Assembly: GCF_026339875.1 (NCBI RefSeq)
Contig: NZ_JAPEPZ010000001.1
Location: 1,922,001 to 1,986,000, forward strand
Source: Streptomyces sp. NBC_01571
Lineage (GTDB): Bacteria; Actinomycetota; Actinomycetes; Streptomycetales; Streptomycetaceae
Reading direction: 5' to 3'
DNA: 64,000 bases
Shown: positions 52,630-62,342 of the stretch, one piece after another
How the letters are laid out: each line of letters opens with the position of its first letter
How positions within the stretch are numbered: the stretch's first letter is position 1
Notes under the pieces: generated by a model
Database searches by the model: none
What the model saw: only the letters and a program-made list of their open reading frames with translations
Told to the model about the DNA's origin: nothing
Made by a program: the position numbers and the translations under genes

Positions 52630-54338
52630 GAGCGTGTCTCGGTAACGAGCAAGGGGCTCGCTGGCCGTGATCGATGGGATCGGTCGCGGCCGTTTCGTGT
52701 GCACCTGTGAGGCCGTGGTTGGGTCCTTCCCGGCTGTTGTTCGGCTGGTAGGGCCTGTGGCGTGGGCCGGGGGCCTGGCTGGTCAGCCGGCCTGGGCGGC
52801 GAGCCCGGAGTGTCGGAAGATCTTGCGGAGGTTGTGGCAGGCGGCGAGCAGTCGCCACTCACCGCGGGCGCCGTCCTCGCCACGCAGGAGGAGCTGGCGG
52901 CCGTTCTGGCAGGTCATGACCTGTCCGAAGACAGGTTCGACGATGGCTTTGCGGCGGCTGTATGCCTTCCGGCCGGGTTTGGTCCGCAGTTTGCGGGCCA
53001 TGCGCTCCTTCAGCGTGGCGTCCTTGGGGATGCGTCCGCGTGGAGCGGGCGGGACCTGCTCGTCGTGGGCGAGTCGGCCGGTGGCCATGAAGGTGTCGGT
53101 GCCGCAGGCCAGTTGGCGCTCGTTCGCGGCTTCGAGGTTGGTCTCGGAGCAGTACCCGGCGTCGACCAGGGCCTGCTTGGGGTGGATGCCGGTGTTGTGG
53201 GCGGACTGGTCGAGCATCGTGGTGTAGTTCAGTGCGTCGGAGGGGTTGGTCGTCACGTCGGCGGCGGTGATGACCTGGTGTTCTTCGTCGACGACGGCCT
53301 GGGCGTTGTAGGCCTGGATGTAGGCGCCGTCGCTGTTCTTCATGATCCGCGAGTCGGGGTCGGTGAAGTTGGCCTGGGCTTTGGGCTTGGGACGGGCCTT
53401 GGCGGCGGCCGCTTCCCCGGCGTCGGTGACGGCCTGCTCGTCGCTGCTGGCGGCACGTTCCTGACGGCGGCGTTCCTTGTCCTCGGCGTGGGCGCGGGCC
53501 TTGGCGGCGGCCTCGGCCTCGATCTGCGCGCGGGCGGCCTGCAGCTTCGCCAGGCGTTTCTCACGCCGGTCCAGCTCGGCGGGCAGGTCCGCCTCCTTGC
53601 CGTCCACGCCGAAGGTGTCGTCCTCGGCTTCGTCGGCGGCCTCGGCGTCGGTCAGCAGGGCGTGGGCCTTCGCTTCCAGAGCGGCGATCTCGGCCTCTAT
53701 CCGCTCTTCCTTGTCGACCAGGCGGCCGTAGCTCATCGCCTTGTGTTTGGAGGCGCTGGCCTCCAGTTTCGTGCCGTCCAGCGCGACGCGTCCCATCTTG
53801 ACCATGCCGAGTGTCTGTGCGAGGTGCAGGGACTGGGTGAACAGACCGGCCAGCGCGTCGAGGTGGCGGCGGCGGAAGCGGGCGATCGAGCGGAAGTCCG
53901 GTTCCTGGCCGGCGGCCAGGAACCGGAACGCGACATCGTCGGCCAGGCGGCGCTCGATCGCCCGGGAGGAGCGGACGCCGGTGGTGTAGCCGTAGATCAG
54001 CAGTCGTACCATCAGCCGCGGATCGTAGGGCGGGTAGCCGCGCTTTTCGGTGTAGTCCGCCAGGACCGGTCCGAGGTCGAGCACCTCATCGACCAGGTCG
54101 GCGACGAACCGGGCCAGGTGGCCCTCGGGCAGCCAGTCGTCCAGCGACGGCGGCAGCAGCAGGACCTGATGCGGATCGAAGGGCCGAAACGTCTTGTCCA
54201 CCGCCGCCAGCTGACCCTGCGGCCGCTTCTTCCCGACCGGCTCGACCTCGAACAGCCCCTCGCCACCACGCATACCGTGATCATCCCGTATGAATAATCA
54301 CGAACCGCAGGCGGGTTGCCGGTTACTGAGACACGCTC
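52630..54338 (-). mobile_element. IS1182-family element, copy 2
   Basis: 1,709 bp, flanked by CTAG (52626-52629 and 54339-54342). The right CTAG is also the left flank of the adjoining IS1380 element. Inverted relative to copies 1 and 3. Confidence 0.9.
52783..54273 (-). CDS. IS1182-family transposase, copy 2
   Basis: Same 496-aa protein as copies 1 and 3, intact, including MGRVALDGTKLEAS and KAIVEPVFGQ. Perfect protein identity over three copies shows recent spread or gene conversion. Confidence 0.92.
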   Translation of the reverse strand: MRGGEGLFEVEPVGKKRPQGQLAAVDKTFRPFDPHQVLLLPPSLDDWLPEGHLARFVADLVDEVLDLGPVLADYTEKRGYPPYDPRLMVRLLIYGYTTGVRSSRAIERRLADDVAFRFLAAGQEPDFRSIARFRRRHLDALAGLFTQSLHLAQTLGMVKMGRVALDGTKLEASASKHKAMSYGRLVDKEERIEAEIAALEAKAHALLTDAEAADEAEDDTFGVDGKEADLPAELDRREKRLAKLQAARAQIEAEAAAKARAHAEDKERRRQERAASSDEQAVTDAGEAAAAKARPKPKAQANFTDPDSRIMKNSDGAYIQAYNAQAVVDEEHQVITAADVTTNPSDALNYTTMLDQSAHNTGIHPKQALVDAGYCSETNLEAANERQLACGTDTFMATGRLAHDEQVPPAPRGRIPKDATLKERMARKLRTKPGRKAYSRRKAIVEPVFGQVMTCQNGRQLLLRGEDGARGEWRLLAACHNLRKIFRHSGLAAQAG

Positions 54339-54342
54339 CTAG

Positions 54343-56020
54343 CCTCGCCGTTTCACTTGGGTACGGCTGGCTTTGGGGCGGAAATGCGAAAGTGCCTTCC
54401 TGACCTGGGACGATGAACCTTGCTGAGGAGTTCTGTCGGTCCAGGCGGAGGGCACTTTCTACGTGCAGGCTATCGGGTTGCGTCCCAAGATCCAGGTCAG
54501 TGCAGATGGTTCGGGGGTGGTCGGGCATGCCGGGGCACGGTTACTGGCCGATCTCGCTGATGCCACCGGGCTGACCGCCGCGTACTCCACCGCGCTCAGG
54601 CCACTTCGGCCGCGCGGGACCGGGCATGATCCGGGCCGGATCGCCACCGACCTGGCGGTGGTGCTCGCCGACGGCGGTGAGGCCATCGCGGACCTGGCCG
54701 TACTGCGGGACCAGGCAGGGGTGTTCGGTTCGGTCGCCTCGGCACCGACGGCCTGGCGACTGCTCGCCGACACCGACGAGAGGACACTGGCTTCTCTGCG
54801 CGCGGCGCGTGCCCAAGCTCGGGAAGTCGCCTGGATGCAGGCCGCCGAGCAAGGCGAGGGCATACCCGCAGTCCGGGCCGCGGGACGCATTCTGCCCGGG
54901 CTGGTCCTGGACCTCGACGCCACGCTGATCACCTGCCACTCCGAGAAGGAGCAGGCCGCACCCACCTATAAAGGCGGCTTCGGCTTCCACCCGCTGCTGT
55001 GCTTCCTGGCCAACACCGGCGAGGCACTGTCGGGCCGACTGCGTCCCGGAAACGCCGGTGCCAACACCGCGAGCGACCACATCACGGTGTTCGACCAGGC
55101 ACTCGCGCAGATCCCCGACGCTCAACTTCACGGCACCGACATCCTCGTCCGCACCGACAGTGCCGGATCCGCGAAAGCATTCCTCGCCCACGTCCGCGAC
55201 GTGCGGAAACGAGGAATCCGTACCTTCTTCTCGGTCGGATACGCCATCACCGAGCCGGTCCGTCGCGCTGTCCGGGCCATGCCCGACCGCCTCTGGCATC
55301 CCGCCCTGGACCAGGACGGGACTCTGCGTGATGGCGCCGAGGTCGCCGAGCTGACCGGCATGGTCGATCTGGACGGCTACCCGGCCGGCACCCGCATCAT
55401 CGTGCGCCGAGAGCGGCCGCACCCCGGAGCCCAGCTGTCCCTGTTCGACCAGGACGAGGGCCTGCGGCATCAGGTGTTCCTCACCGACACCCCGTACTCC
55501 GGTGGCGGTTCCGCCCAGTTCCTGGAGGTCCGCCACCGCGGACATGCCACTGTCGAGGACCACATCCGGTGCGGCAAGACCACCGGCTTCGGCCGCTTCC
55601 CCTCCCGCGACTTCGCCGTCAACGCCGTCTGGCTCGAACTCAGCCTCGCCGCGATCGACCTGCTCGCCTGGACCCGTGTCCTCCTCCTGGACGGGGAGCT
55701 GGCCACCGCCGAGCCGAAGAAACTCCGCTACCGGCTACTGCACGTCACGGCCCGCCTCACCCGCGGCGGCCGACGCCTCCACCTGCGAATATCGGCGACC
55801 TGGCCCTGGAGACACGAACTGGCCACGGCCTTCCACCGCCTCGCCGCACTGCCCCGACCCGCCAGCTGACCAGCAAACCCCCGTCCGCCCACGACCCGAA
55901 AGAACCCGGAGAACCCGACCACCGCGCCGGGACTCCGACCTGCCCAAGCACCGAAATCACATCGGCCACCCAACAGTTGGCGATCAGCGACGCCGCCTCA
56001 GCCCAACCGAAACGGCGAGG
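54343..56020 (+). mobile_element. IS1380-family element A
   Basis: 1,678 bp with ends CCTCGCCGTTTC(A/G), flanked by CTAG (54339-54342 and 56021-56024). It abuts IS1182 copy 2 and shares its CTAG, so one element inserted at the other's target copy. Confidence 0.88.
54463..55869 (+). CDS. IS1380-family transposase A
   Basis: A 468-aa DDE transposase. Catalytic and typical regions are LVLDLDATLITCHSEKEQAA, DILVRTDSAGSAKAFLAHV and VEDHIRCGKTTGFGRFPSRD, with the final domain NAVWLELSLAAIDLLAW. GTG 54463 is used, the usual start of this group. The protein is intact. Confidence 0.9.
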   Translation: MQAIGLRPKIQVSADGSGVVGHAGARLLADLADATGLTAAYSTALRPLRPRGTGHDPGRIATDLAVVLADGGEAIADLAVLRDQAGVFGSVASAPTAWRLLADTDERTLASLRAARAQAREVAWMQAAEQGEGIPAVRAAGRILPGLVLDLDATLITCHSEKEQAAPTYKGGFGFHPLLCFLANTGEALSGRLRPGNAGANTASDHITVFDQALAQIPDAQLHGTDILVRTDSAGSAKAFLAHVRDVRKRGIRTFFSVGYAITEPVRRAVRAMPDRLWHPALDQDGTLRDGAEVAELTGMVDLDGYPAGTRIIVRRERPHPGAQLSLFDQDEGLRHQVFLTDTPYSGGGSAQFLEVRHRGHATVEDHIRCGKTTGFGRFPSRDFAVNAVWLELSLAAIDLLAWTRVLLLDGELATAEPKKLRYRLLHVTARLTRGGRRLHLRISATWPWRHELATAFHRLAALPRPAS

Positions 56021-56075
56021 CTAGCTGCCCCGCCCACGCCGGACAGGGCAGCGGCGTCGTCGACGAGTGCCTCGG

Positions 56076-57266
56076 TCAGGACGAGGACTCGGTGGCTGCG
56101 TAGCGCACCGGCAGTTCGAGGAGTCCTCGGGCGCGCAGCGAAGGCCGCCACCGCGGTTCGTTCCCGGTGAGCTCAAGATCCGCGAACCGCTCCAGGAGCG
56201 CGGCCAGGGCGATCTCAGTCTCGGCTCGTGCCAAGGGTGCGCCCAGGCAGTAGTGGATGCCGTGGCCGAGCGCCAGGTGGCCGCCGGCATCGCGGCCGAG
56301 GTCCAGGCGGTCCGGGTCCGGGAAGCGATCCGGGTCGCGGTTGGCGGCGGACAGGGACAGCAGTACCGTCTCGCCCGCCGGAATCCGGACGCCGCCGATC
56401 GTCACGTCCTCGATCGCGAAGCGCCGGATGGCAAGCAAGGCCGGGCCCTCGAAACGGGCGAACTCCTCGACGGCGGCAGGAATCCGGGACGGGTCCTGCC
56501 TCAGCAGCACCATCTGGTCCGGATGCTGCAACAGGGCCAGGATCCCGTTGCCGATCAGCTGGACGGTGTTCTCATAGCCAGCGAAGAGGATGAGGAAGGC
56601 CAAGGACATCAGCTCGTCCTCGGTGAGCCGGTCGCCCTCCGTGTCCCGTACGGCGATCAGGTCGCAAAGGAGATCGTCGGCCGGCTCGCGCCGCTTGTGG
56701 GCCATGAGCTCTGTGAAGAAGCCCAGCATGGCCACGATGGCTTCCTTGGCTTCGTGGGGGCGGGCCGGATCCGGGGCGATCAGCGCTGTTGTCCAGGAAC
56801 GGAAGTCCCTGCGGTGGCTTGCCGGGACGCCGAGGAGATCGCAGATTACGGTGATCGGCAGCGGGGCCGCATAGGCGGTGATCAGGTCTGTGGTGCCGTC
56901 CGCGCCCAGAGCGTCCAGGAGTTGGTCGGCGGTGGCGCGGATCGGCGCGCGCAGCTGCTCGACCCGGCGCTGGGTGAAAGCCTTCCCGACGAGGCGACGC
57001 AGACGGGTGTGGTCGGGAGGATCCATATTCAGGAGGTTGGCGTCCAGAGCCGGAGGCAGGGACAGCCCCCGGTAATTGCCCTCACGCGCATGCGTCTTGT
57101 CCAGCGACAGCAGCGGATCGGCAAGGCCTGCGCGAACGTCGTCGAACCGAGTGACGAGCCAGGCAGGTTGCCCATCCGTTCCCGTGATGCGGTGTACCGG
57201 AGAGGTGGTCCGCAGCCCCTGGTATACGTCGTATGGGCGGGTGATCAAATCGTCCGCAAGATCCAT
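56076..57266 (-). CDS. Cytochrome P450 (CYP107-like), 396 aa
   Basis: A soluble class I P450. The I-helix reads FLILFAGYENTVQ (the usual AGxET is here AGYENT), the K-helix ExxR is EEFAR, and the haem loop is LGHGIHYCLGAPLARAE with the cysteine ligand. A clear DPPDHTRLRRLV C-helix is present. It needs ferredoxin partners, none of which is nearby. ATG 57266 has GGGTGGA upstream, but only 13 bp separate it from IS1182 copy 3, so its native promoter is gone. It is likely an orphan tailoring enzyme moved from a biosynthetic cluster. Confidence 0.92.
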   Translation of the reverse strand: MDLADDLITRPYDVYQGLRTTSPVHRITGTDGQPAWLVTRFDDVRAGLADPLLSLDKTHAREGNYRGLSLPPALDANLLNMDPPDHTRLRRLVGKAFTQRRVEQLRAPIRATADQLLDALGADGTTDLITAYAAPLPITVICDLLGVPASHRRDFRSWTTALIAPDPARPHEAKEAIVAMLGFFTELMAHKRREPADDLLCDLIAVRDTEGDRLTEDELMSLAFLILFAGYENTVQLIGNGILALLQHPDQMVLLRQDPSRIPAAVEEFARFEGPALLAIRRFAIEDVTIGGVRIPAGETVLLSLSAANRDPDRFPDPDRLDLGRDAGGHLALGHGIHYCLGAPLARAETEIALAALLERFADLELTGNEPRWRPSLRARGLLELPVRYAATESSS

Positions 57267-57279
57267 GTGTCCACCCTAG

Positions 57280-58988
57280 GAGCATGTCTCAGTAACCGGC
57301 AACCCGCCTGCGGTTCGTGATTATTCATACGGGATGATCACGGTATGCGTGGTGGCGAGGGGCTGTTCGAGGTCGAGCCGGTCGGGAAGAAGCGGCCGCA
57401 GGGTCAGCTGGCGGCGGTGGACAAGACGTTTCGGCCCTTCGATCCGCATCAGGTCCTGCTGCTGCCGCCGTCGCTGGACGACTGGCTGCCCGAGGGCCAC
57501 CTGGCCCGGTTCGTCGCCGACCTGGTCGATGAGGTGCTCGACCTCGGACCGGTCCTGGCGGACTACACCGAAAAGCGCGGCTACCCGCCCTACGATCCGC
57601 GGCTGATGGTACGACTGCTGATCTACGGCTACACCACCGGCGTCCGCTCCTCCCGGGCGATCGAGCGCCGCCTGGCCGACGATGTCGCGTTCCGGTTCCT
57701 GGCCGCCGGCCAGGAACCGGACTTCCGCTCGATCGCCCGCTTCCGCCGCCGCCACCTCGACGCGCTGGCCGGTCTGTTCACCCAGTCCCTGCACCTCGCA
57801 CAGACACTCGGCATGGTCAAGATGGGACGCGTCGCGCTGGACGGCACGAAACTGGAGGCCAGCGCCTCCAAACACAAGGCGATGAGCTACGGCCGCCTGG
57901 TCGACAAGGAAGAGCGGATAGAGGCCGAGATCGCCGCTCTGGAAGCGAAGGCCCACGCCCTGCTGACCGACGCCGAGGCCGCCGACGAAGCCGAGGACGA
58001 CACCTTCGGCGTGGACGGCAAGGAGGCGGACCTGCCCGCCGAGCTGGACCGGCGTGAGAAACGCCTGGCGAAGCTGCAGGCCGCCCGCGCGCAGATCGAG
58101 GCCGAGGCCGCCGCCAAGGCCCGCGCCCACGCCGAGGACAAGGAACGCCGCCGTCAGGAACGTGCCGCCAGCAGCGACGAGCAGGCCGTCACCGACGCCG
58201 GGGAAGCGGCCGCCGCCAAGGCCCGTCCCAAGCCCAAAGCCCAGGCCAACTTCACCGACCCCGACTCGCGGATCATGAAGAACAGCGACGGCGCCTACAT
58301 CCAGGCCTACAACGCCCAGGCCGTCGTCGACGAAGAACACCAGGTCATCACCGCCGCCGACGTGACGACCAACCCCTCCGACGCACTGAACTACACCACG
58401 ATGCTCGACCAGTCCGCCCACAACACCGGCATCCACCCCAAGCAGGCCCTGGTCGACGCCGGGTACTGCTCCGAGACCAACCTCGAAGCCGCGAACGAGC
58501 GCCAACTGGCCTGCGGCACCGACACCTTCATGGCCACCGGCCGACTCGCCCACGACGAGCAGGTCCCGCCCGCTCCACGCGGACGCATCCCCAAGGACGC
58601 CACGCTGAAGGAGCGCATGGCCCGCAAACTGCGGACCAAACCCGGCCGGAAGGCATACAGCCGCCGCAAAGCCATCGTCGAACCTGTCTTCGGACAGGTC
58701 ATGACCTGCCAGAACGGCCGCCAGCTCCTCCTGCGTGGCGAGGACGGCGCCCGCGGTGAGTGGCGACTGCTCGCCGCCTGCCACAACCTCCGCAAGATCT
58801 TCCGACACTCCGGGCTCGCCGCCCAGGCCGGCTGACCAGCCAGGCCCCCGGCCCACGCCACAGGCCCTACCAGCCGAACAACAGCCGGGAAGGACCCAAC
58901 CACGGCCTCACAGGTGCACACGAAACGGCCGCGACCGATCCCATCGATCACGGCCAGCGAGCCCCTTGCTCGTTACCGAGACACGCTC
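57280..58988 (+). mobile_element. IS1182-family element, copy 3
   Basis: 1,709 bp, flanked by CTAG (57276-57279 and 58989-58992). The left end has one change from copy 1 (GAGCATG instead of GAGCGTG). Confidence 0.9.
57345..58835 (+). CDS. IS1182-family transposase, copy 3
   Basis: Same intact 496-aa transposase as copies 1 and 2. It reads away from the P450 gene, which lies upstream on the other strand, so outward transcription from its left end could affect P450 expression. Confidence 0.92.
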   Translation: MRGGEGLFEVEPVGKKRPQGQLAAVDKTFRPFDPHQVLLLPPSLDDWLPEGHLARFVADLVDEVLDLGPVLADYTEKRGYPPYDPRLMVRLLIYGYTTGVRSSRAIERRLADDVAFRFLAAGQEPDFRSIARFRRRHLDALAGLFTQSLHLAQTLGMVKMGRVALDGTKLEASASKHKAMSYGRLVDKEERIEAEIAALEAKAHALLTDAEAADEAEDDTFGVDGKEADLPAELDRREKRLAKLQAARAQIEAEAAAKARAHAEDKERRRQERAASSDEQAVTDAGEAAAAKARPKPKAQANFTDPDSRIMKNSDGAYIQAYNAQAVVDEEHQVITAADVTTNPSDALNYTTMLDQSAHNTGIHPKQALVDAGYCSETNLEAANERQLACGTDTFMATGRLAHDEQVPPAPRGRIPKDATLKERMARKLRTKPGRKAYSRRKAIVEPVFGQVMTCQNGRQLLLRGEDGARGEWRLLAACHNLRKIFRHSGLAAQAG

Positions 58989-59157
58989 CTAGCTAGCCTC
59001 GATCTTTCTTGACGGTCCGCGAGGGAGCCGGTGGACCGTTTCGCTTTCGGTGGCTGATGCCGGGCAGGCCGTGGGCCCGAGTGTCGCGTCGGGTGGGCGC
59101 CGGGTTCCACTGCTCCGGGTGGGGTGGTGCTACTCGCAGGGGTAGGGAAGCTGCTGG

Positions 59158-60534
59158 TCAGCCGGGGTTCGGCAGGAGTGTGAGCCGTGCAAGGGCGTCT
59201 GTGATCTCGTTGGTCCAGGGCCAGTGGGCCGCGAGGCGGAGGATGCGGCGCCGGCCGGTGGTGACGAGCTGGGCGGCTGCGGAGAACAGGCGGAAGCGGA
59301 GGCGGCGGGGTTCCCAGAGACGGGTCTGGCCGGTCAGGGCGAGCATGGGCATCCAGGCCAGCAGGTCGAGTGCGATCTGGACGATCTCCAGCCACACCTT
59401 GTTCTGCGCGGTGTCGTGCAGGGGCAGATTGCGCAGGCCCGTCGCGCGGGCAGCTCGGATACGGTCCTCGGCCCGGGCCCGCAGCCGGTGACGGAGCTCG
59501 AGTTCGGCGATGGGACGGCCGGCGGTGTTGGTAGCAAAGCAGGTGATCCGCATGCCGTCCGCATCGGTGATCCTCAACTGGGCCCCGGGATGCGGCCGTT
59601 CCTTGCGGACGATCAGCCGCATGCCCTTCGGCCAGCCCTCAAGCAGGTCGCCGGTGAGTTCGGCGACCCAGGCCCCGTCGCGGACCTCGCCGCCGGTCTC
59701 GACGGCCGGCGTCCATGCCGATGCAGGGATCTTCAGGACGTGCTGGTGAATGGCTTCGGTGATCACCATGCCGACCGAGTAGGACAGCCAGCGCCCGCGC
59801 TGGGCGATCCAGGCGACGAACTCGTGGGTGCCGCCCGCGGAATCGCAGCGGATCAAGGTCTGTCGCCCCCGCCGGTACTTCGTGGGCAGCTGAGCGAGGG
59901 CGAGGCGGGCGGCCTCGATGTGGTCGGCGGCCGTGTTCGAGCCCGCGTTGCCCGCCCTGAGAAGGGACGCGACAGGTTCACCGGTGCCACCGGAGCCGTG
60001 ATCGACGAAACCCATCAGCGGGTGGTGACCGTAGGTCTTCTTCCAGGTCGGGGCGGCGTCCTGCTTGTCCGAGTGGGCGATGACCAGCACTCCGTCCAGA
60101 TCCACGGTCACCTGCCCGCCAGCGTCCGGAGCCCCGTCGCGGGCCAACTTCCAGACCCGGCAACGGACTTCGGACCGGGCTGTGCGGATTGCGGTCAGTG
60201 CCTTCTCGCCCGAGGCGGCAAGGGTGTCGATCAGGCGGGAGACTGTCGGGTCGGAGGCGACCGGCCCGAACACGGCTGGCTCGGCCCGAAGCATGCCCAC
60301 ATCTGCCAGGCAGTCCCCGCCCAGCGCGACCGCCAGCGCCACATCCAGCAGGACCTTGCCCGGATCATGCACCGCCCGCGACTTGCGCCACGGCGCCAAC
60401 GCCGCCGATATCGCCCTGTCCAGGCCCGTTTTGCGGATCGTCTCCACCAGCAGCACACCGCCGGCCTGGGAGACCACCCCGCGACCACCACCTTCGGTAC
60501 GGACACACGGGTAGGACCCGATACGCTTCTTCAC
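59158..60534 (-). CDS. IS1380-family transposase B
   Basis: 458 aa from GTG 60534 (VKKRIGSYPCVRTEGGG), the family's usual start. DDE-type regions: VTVDLDGVLVIAHSDKQDAA, TLIRCDSAGGTHEFVAWI, RAEDRIRAARATGLRNLPLH. Only distantly similar to transposase A. The coding region is intact, but the IS110 insertion separates it from its left terminal repeat, so its own promoter may be lost. Confidence 0.9.
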   Translation of the reverse strand: MKKRIGSYPCVRTEGGGRGVVSQAGGVLLVETIRKTGLDRAISAALAPWRKSRAVHDPGKVLLDVALAVALGGDCLADVGMLRAEPAVFGPVASDPTVSRLIDTLAASGEKALTAIRTARSEVRCRVWKLARDGAPDAGGQVTVDLDGVLVIAHSDKQDAAPTWKKTYGHHPLMGFVDHGSGGTGEPVASLLRAGNAGSNTAADHIEAARLALAQLPTKYRRGRQTLIRCDSAGGTHEFVAWIAQRGRWLSYSVGMVITEAIHQHVLKIPASAWTPAVETGGEVRDGAWVAELTGDLLEGWPKGMRLIVRKERPHPGAQLRITDADGMRITCFATNTAGRPIAELELRHRLRARAEDRIRAARATGLRNLPLHDTAQNKVWLEIVQIALDLLAWMPMLALTGQTRLWEPRRLRFRLFSAAAQLVTTGRRRILRLAAHWPWTNEITDALARLTLLPNPG

Positions 60535-60608
60535 CTGGAGAGTGCTTCTTTCACGCGACGACCTGGACCCTAGACAAGTCCCATCGTTGCAGGTCAGTCC
60601 CCCTGATC

Positions 60609-60829
60609 CCTTTCGGGTACGCCTTGCTGGCGTGAAAACATGATCGCGGTGCCTGCCCGCCGACCCCGATGCTTCGTTGGGACTGTGAGCCCGTAGGTCA
60701 GTCTGGCGCCGGGACCGCAGAGGGGCCACGCACTGTTGCCTCCGAGCACGCCGGTCAGATTCTCGCTCCCCCAGCGGTCCCACGGGCAGGCACCGTCCTG
60801 TACTGGCACGGTGTGAAGGGGAGGGGTTC
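60609..60829 (+). ncRNA. IS110 left-end region, candidate bridge RNA
   Basis: IS110 elements of this type transcribe a structured guide RNA from the long left non-coding end that pairs with donor and target. The 221-nt length and position fit. I have not folded it or matched the target loop, so this is by position only. Confidence 0.35.
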
Positions 60830-62161
60830 ATGGCTGAGGCCGAAGACATCGAGGAGATCGAGCAGGCGGTCGAGCTTGTGGAGCGGGTCGCGGCGATCGA
60901 CATCGCCAAGGCGTCCGGGATGGTGTGCGTGCGCCTGCCGCACGAGGACAGGCCGGGCTTTCGGACCCAGCGCGTCTTCAACACCATCGCGACCAGCGGC
61001 GCGATCCTGGACCTGGCCGACCACCTCATCTGCCAGGGCGTCACCCGCGTGGTCATGGAAGCCACATCGACCTACTGGAAGCCGTACTTCTTCCTGTTGG
61101 AGTCGCGTGGCCTGGAGTGCTGGCTGGTCAACGCCCGTGACGTCAAGAACGTCCCGGGCCGGCCGAAGACCGACCGCCTGGACGCGGTCTGGCTGGCGAA
61201 GCTGGCCGAGCGCGGCATGCTCCGGGCCTCGTTCGTGCCCCCGAAGCCGGTCCGTGAACTGCGCGACCTCACCCGGGCGCGTGCGGTGATGACCCACGAG
61301 CGCACCCGCCACAAGCAGCGAACCGAGAAGCTCCTCGAAGACGCCCAGATCAAGCTGTCCACCGTGATCGCCGACATCTTCGGGGTCTCGGGGCGCGCGA
61401 TGCTGCAGGCACTGATCGCGGGCGAGCGCAGCCCCAAGGCCCTCGCGGACCTGGCCCACGGCACGATCAAGGCCAGTCACACCACCCTCGCCGAAGCCCT
61501 GACCGGCCGGTTCGAGGAGCACCACGCATTCATGTGCCGGATACTGCTGGACACCGTCGATTACCTCACCGTGCAGATCGACAAGCTCACCGCCCGGATC
61601 ACCATCCGCCTGGCCGAACTGTCCACCACCGAGGACGACGAAGGCCCGGGTCAGGGCACGCTGATGCCGATCACCGACGTGGAACGACTCGACGAGATCC
61701 CCGGCGTCGGCCCCAGCACCGCTCAGGTGATCCTCGCCGAGACAGGCCTGGACATGACCGTCTTCCCCACCGCCGGCCACCTTGTCTCCTGGGCGAAACT
61801 CTCCCCACGCACCATCCAGTCCGGCGGGAAGAACACCTCCGGGCCGACGGGCAAGGGCAATCCCTGGCTCCGGGGAGCCCTGGGCGAGGCGGCGATCTCC
61901 GCCGCGCGCACCGACACCTTCCTCGGCGCCCGCTACCGGCGCATCGTCAAACGCCGCGGCCACATGAAAGCCCTGGTCGCGGTCGCCCGCTCGATCCTGG
62001 TGTCCGTCTGGCACCTGATGGCCAACCCGACCGCCCGCTACCGCGAACTGGGCGCGGACTTCCATGCCCGCAACCTCGACCCCGCACGCAAGGCCCGCGA
62101 CCTGGTCCGCCAGCTCAAGGCCCTCGGCCACGACGTCACCCTCGCCCCGGCAGCCGCCTGA
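60830..62161 (+). CDS. IS110-family recombinase
   Basis: 443 aa with the N-terminal RuvC-like DEDD domain (VAAIDIAKASGMV; MEATSTYWKPYFF; KTDRLDAVWLAKL) and the C-terminal Tnp domain (IPGVGPSTAQVILAETG; SWAKLSPRTIQSGGK with the catalytic Ser). ATG 60830 follows GGGGAGGGG. It acts by RNA-guided strand exchange in characterised relatives. Intact. Confidence 0.9.
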   Translation: MAEAEDIEEIEQAVELVERVAAIDIAKASGMVCVRLPHEDRPGFRTQRVFNTIATSGAILDLADHLICQGVTRVVMEATSTYWKPYFFLLESRGLECWLVNARDVKNVPGRPKTDRLDAVWLAKLAERGMLRASFVPPKPVRELRDLTRARAVMTHERTRHKQRTEKLLEDAQIKLSTVIADIFGVSGRAMLQALIAGERSPKALADLAHGTIKASHTTLAEALTGRFEEHHAFMCRILLDTVDYLTVQIDKLTARITIRLAELSTTEDDEGPGQGTLMPITDVERLDEIPGVGPSTAQVILAETGLDMTVFPTAGHLVSWAKLSPRTIQSGGKNTSGPTGKGNPWLRGALGEAAISAARTDTFLGARYRRIVKRRGHMKALVAVARSILVSVWHLMANPTARYRELGADFHARNLDPARKARDLVRQLKALGHDVTLAPAAA

Positions 62162-62342
62162 ACTCCTCCCGACACCCCCGAACACCCCGGAAGAGCCCCC
62201 GACAGCCACCGCCGAGGGGCTATCTCGCAGTACCCACCTGACCGTCGAGTTTTCCGGTCAGAATCACTCTCCGCGTTTCTGATCACCTACCGGACGCCCT
62301 GCCACGTGAAAGCGCGAGGCTAGGCCAGCTGCCTACGGGTTG

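Larger units (their letters stand above)
60609..62284 (+). mobile_element. IS110-family element in IS1380 element B
   Basis: CTGATC occurs on both sides (60603-60608 and 62279-62284); taking one copy as the target core, the flanking IS1380 leader rejoins cleanly. No inverted repeats, as expected. A 221-bp non-coding left end and a 123-bp right end flank the recombinase gene. Confidence 0.7.
58997..62319 (-). mobile_element. IS1380-family element B, interrupted by IS110
   Basis: Ends CCTCGATCTTTC (from 58997) and, on the complement, CCTCGCGCTTTC (ending at 62319), flanked by CTAG (58993-58996 and 62320-62323). An IS110-family element splits its upstream leader at CTGATC. Restored length is 1,647 bp, similar to element A. 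Confidence 0.8.

Noticed and set aside
52762..54297. 511-codon frames antisense to each IS1182 transposase
   Set aside because: They have low-complexity Val/Gly composition, no ribosome-binding site and occur only because of GC-rich codons in the transposase.
59158..61065. 635-codon reading of IS1380 transposase B
   Set aside because: The extension crosses the inferred IS110 boundary; the family start is GTG 60534.
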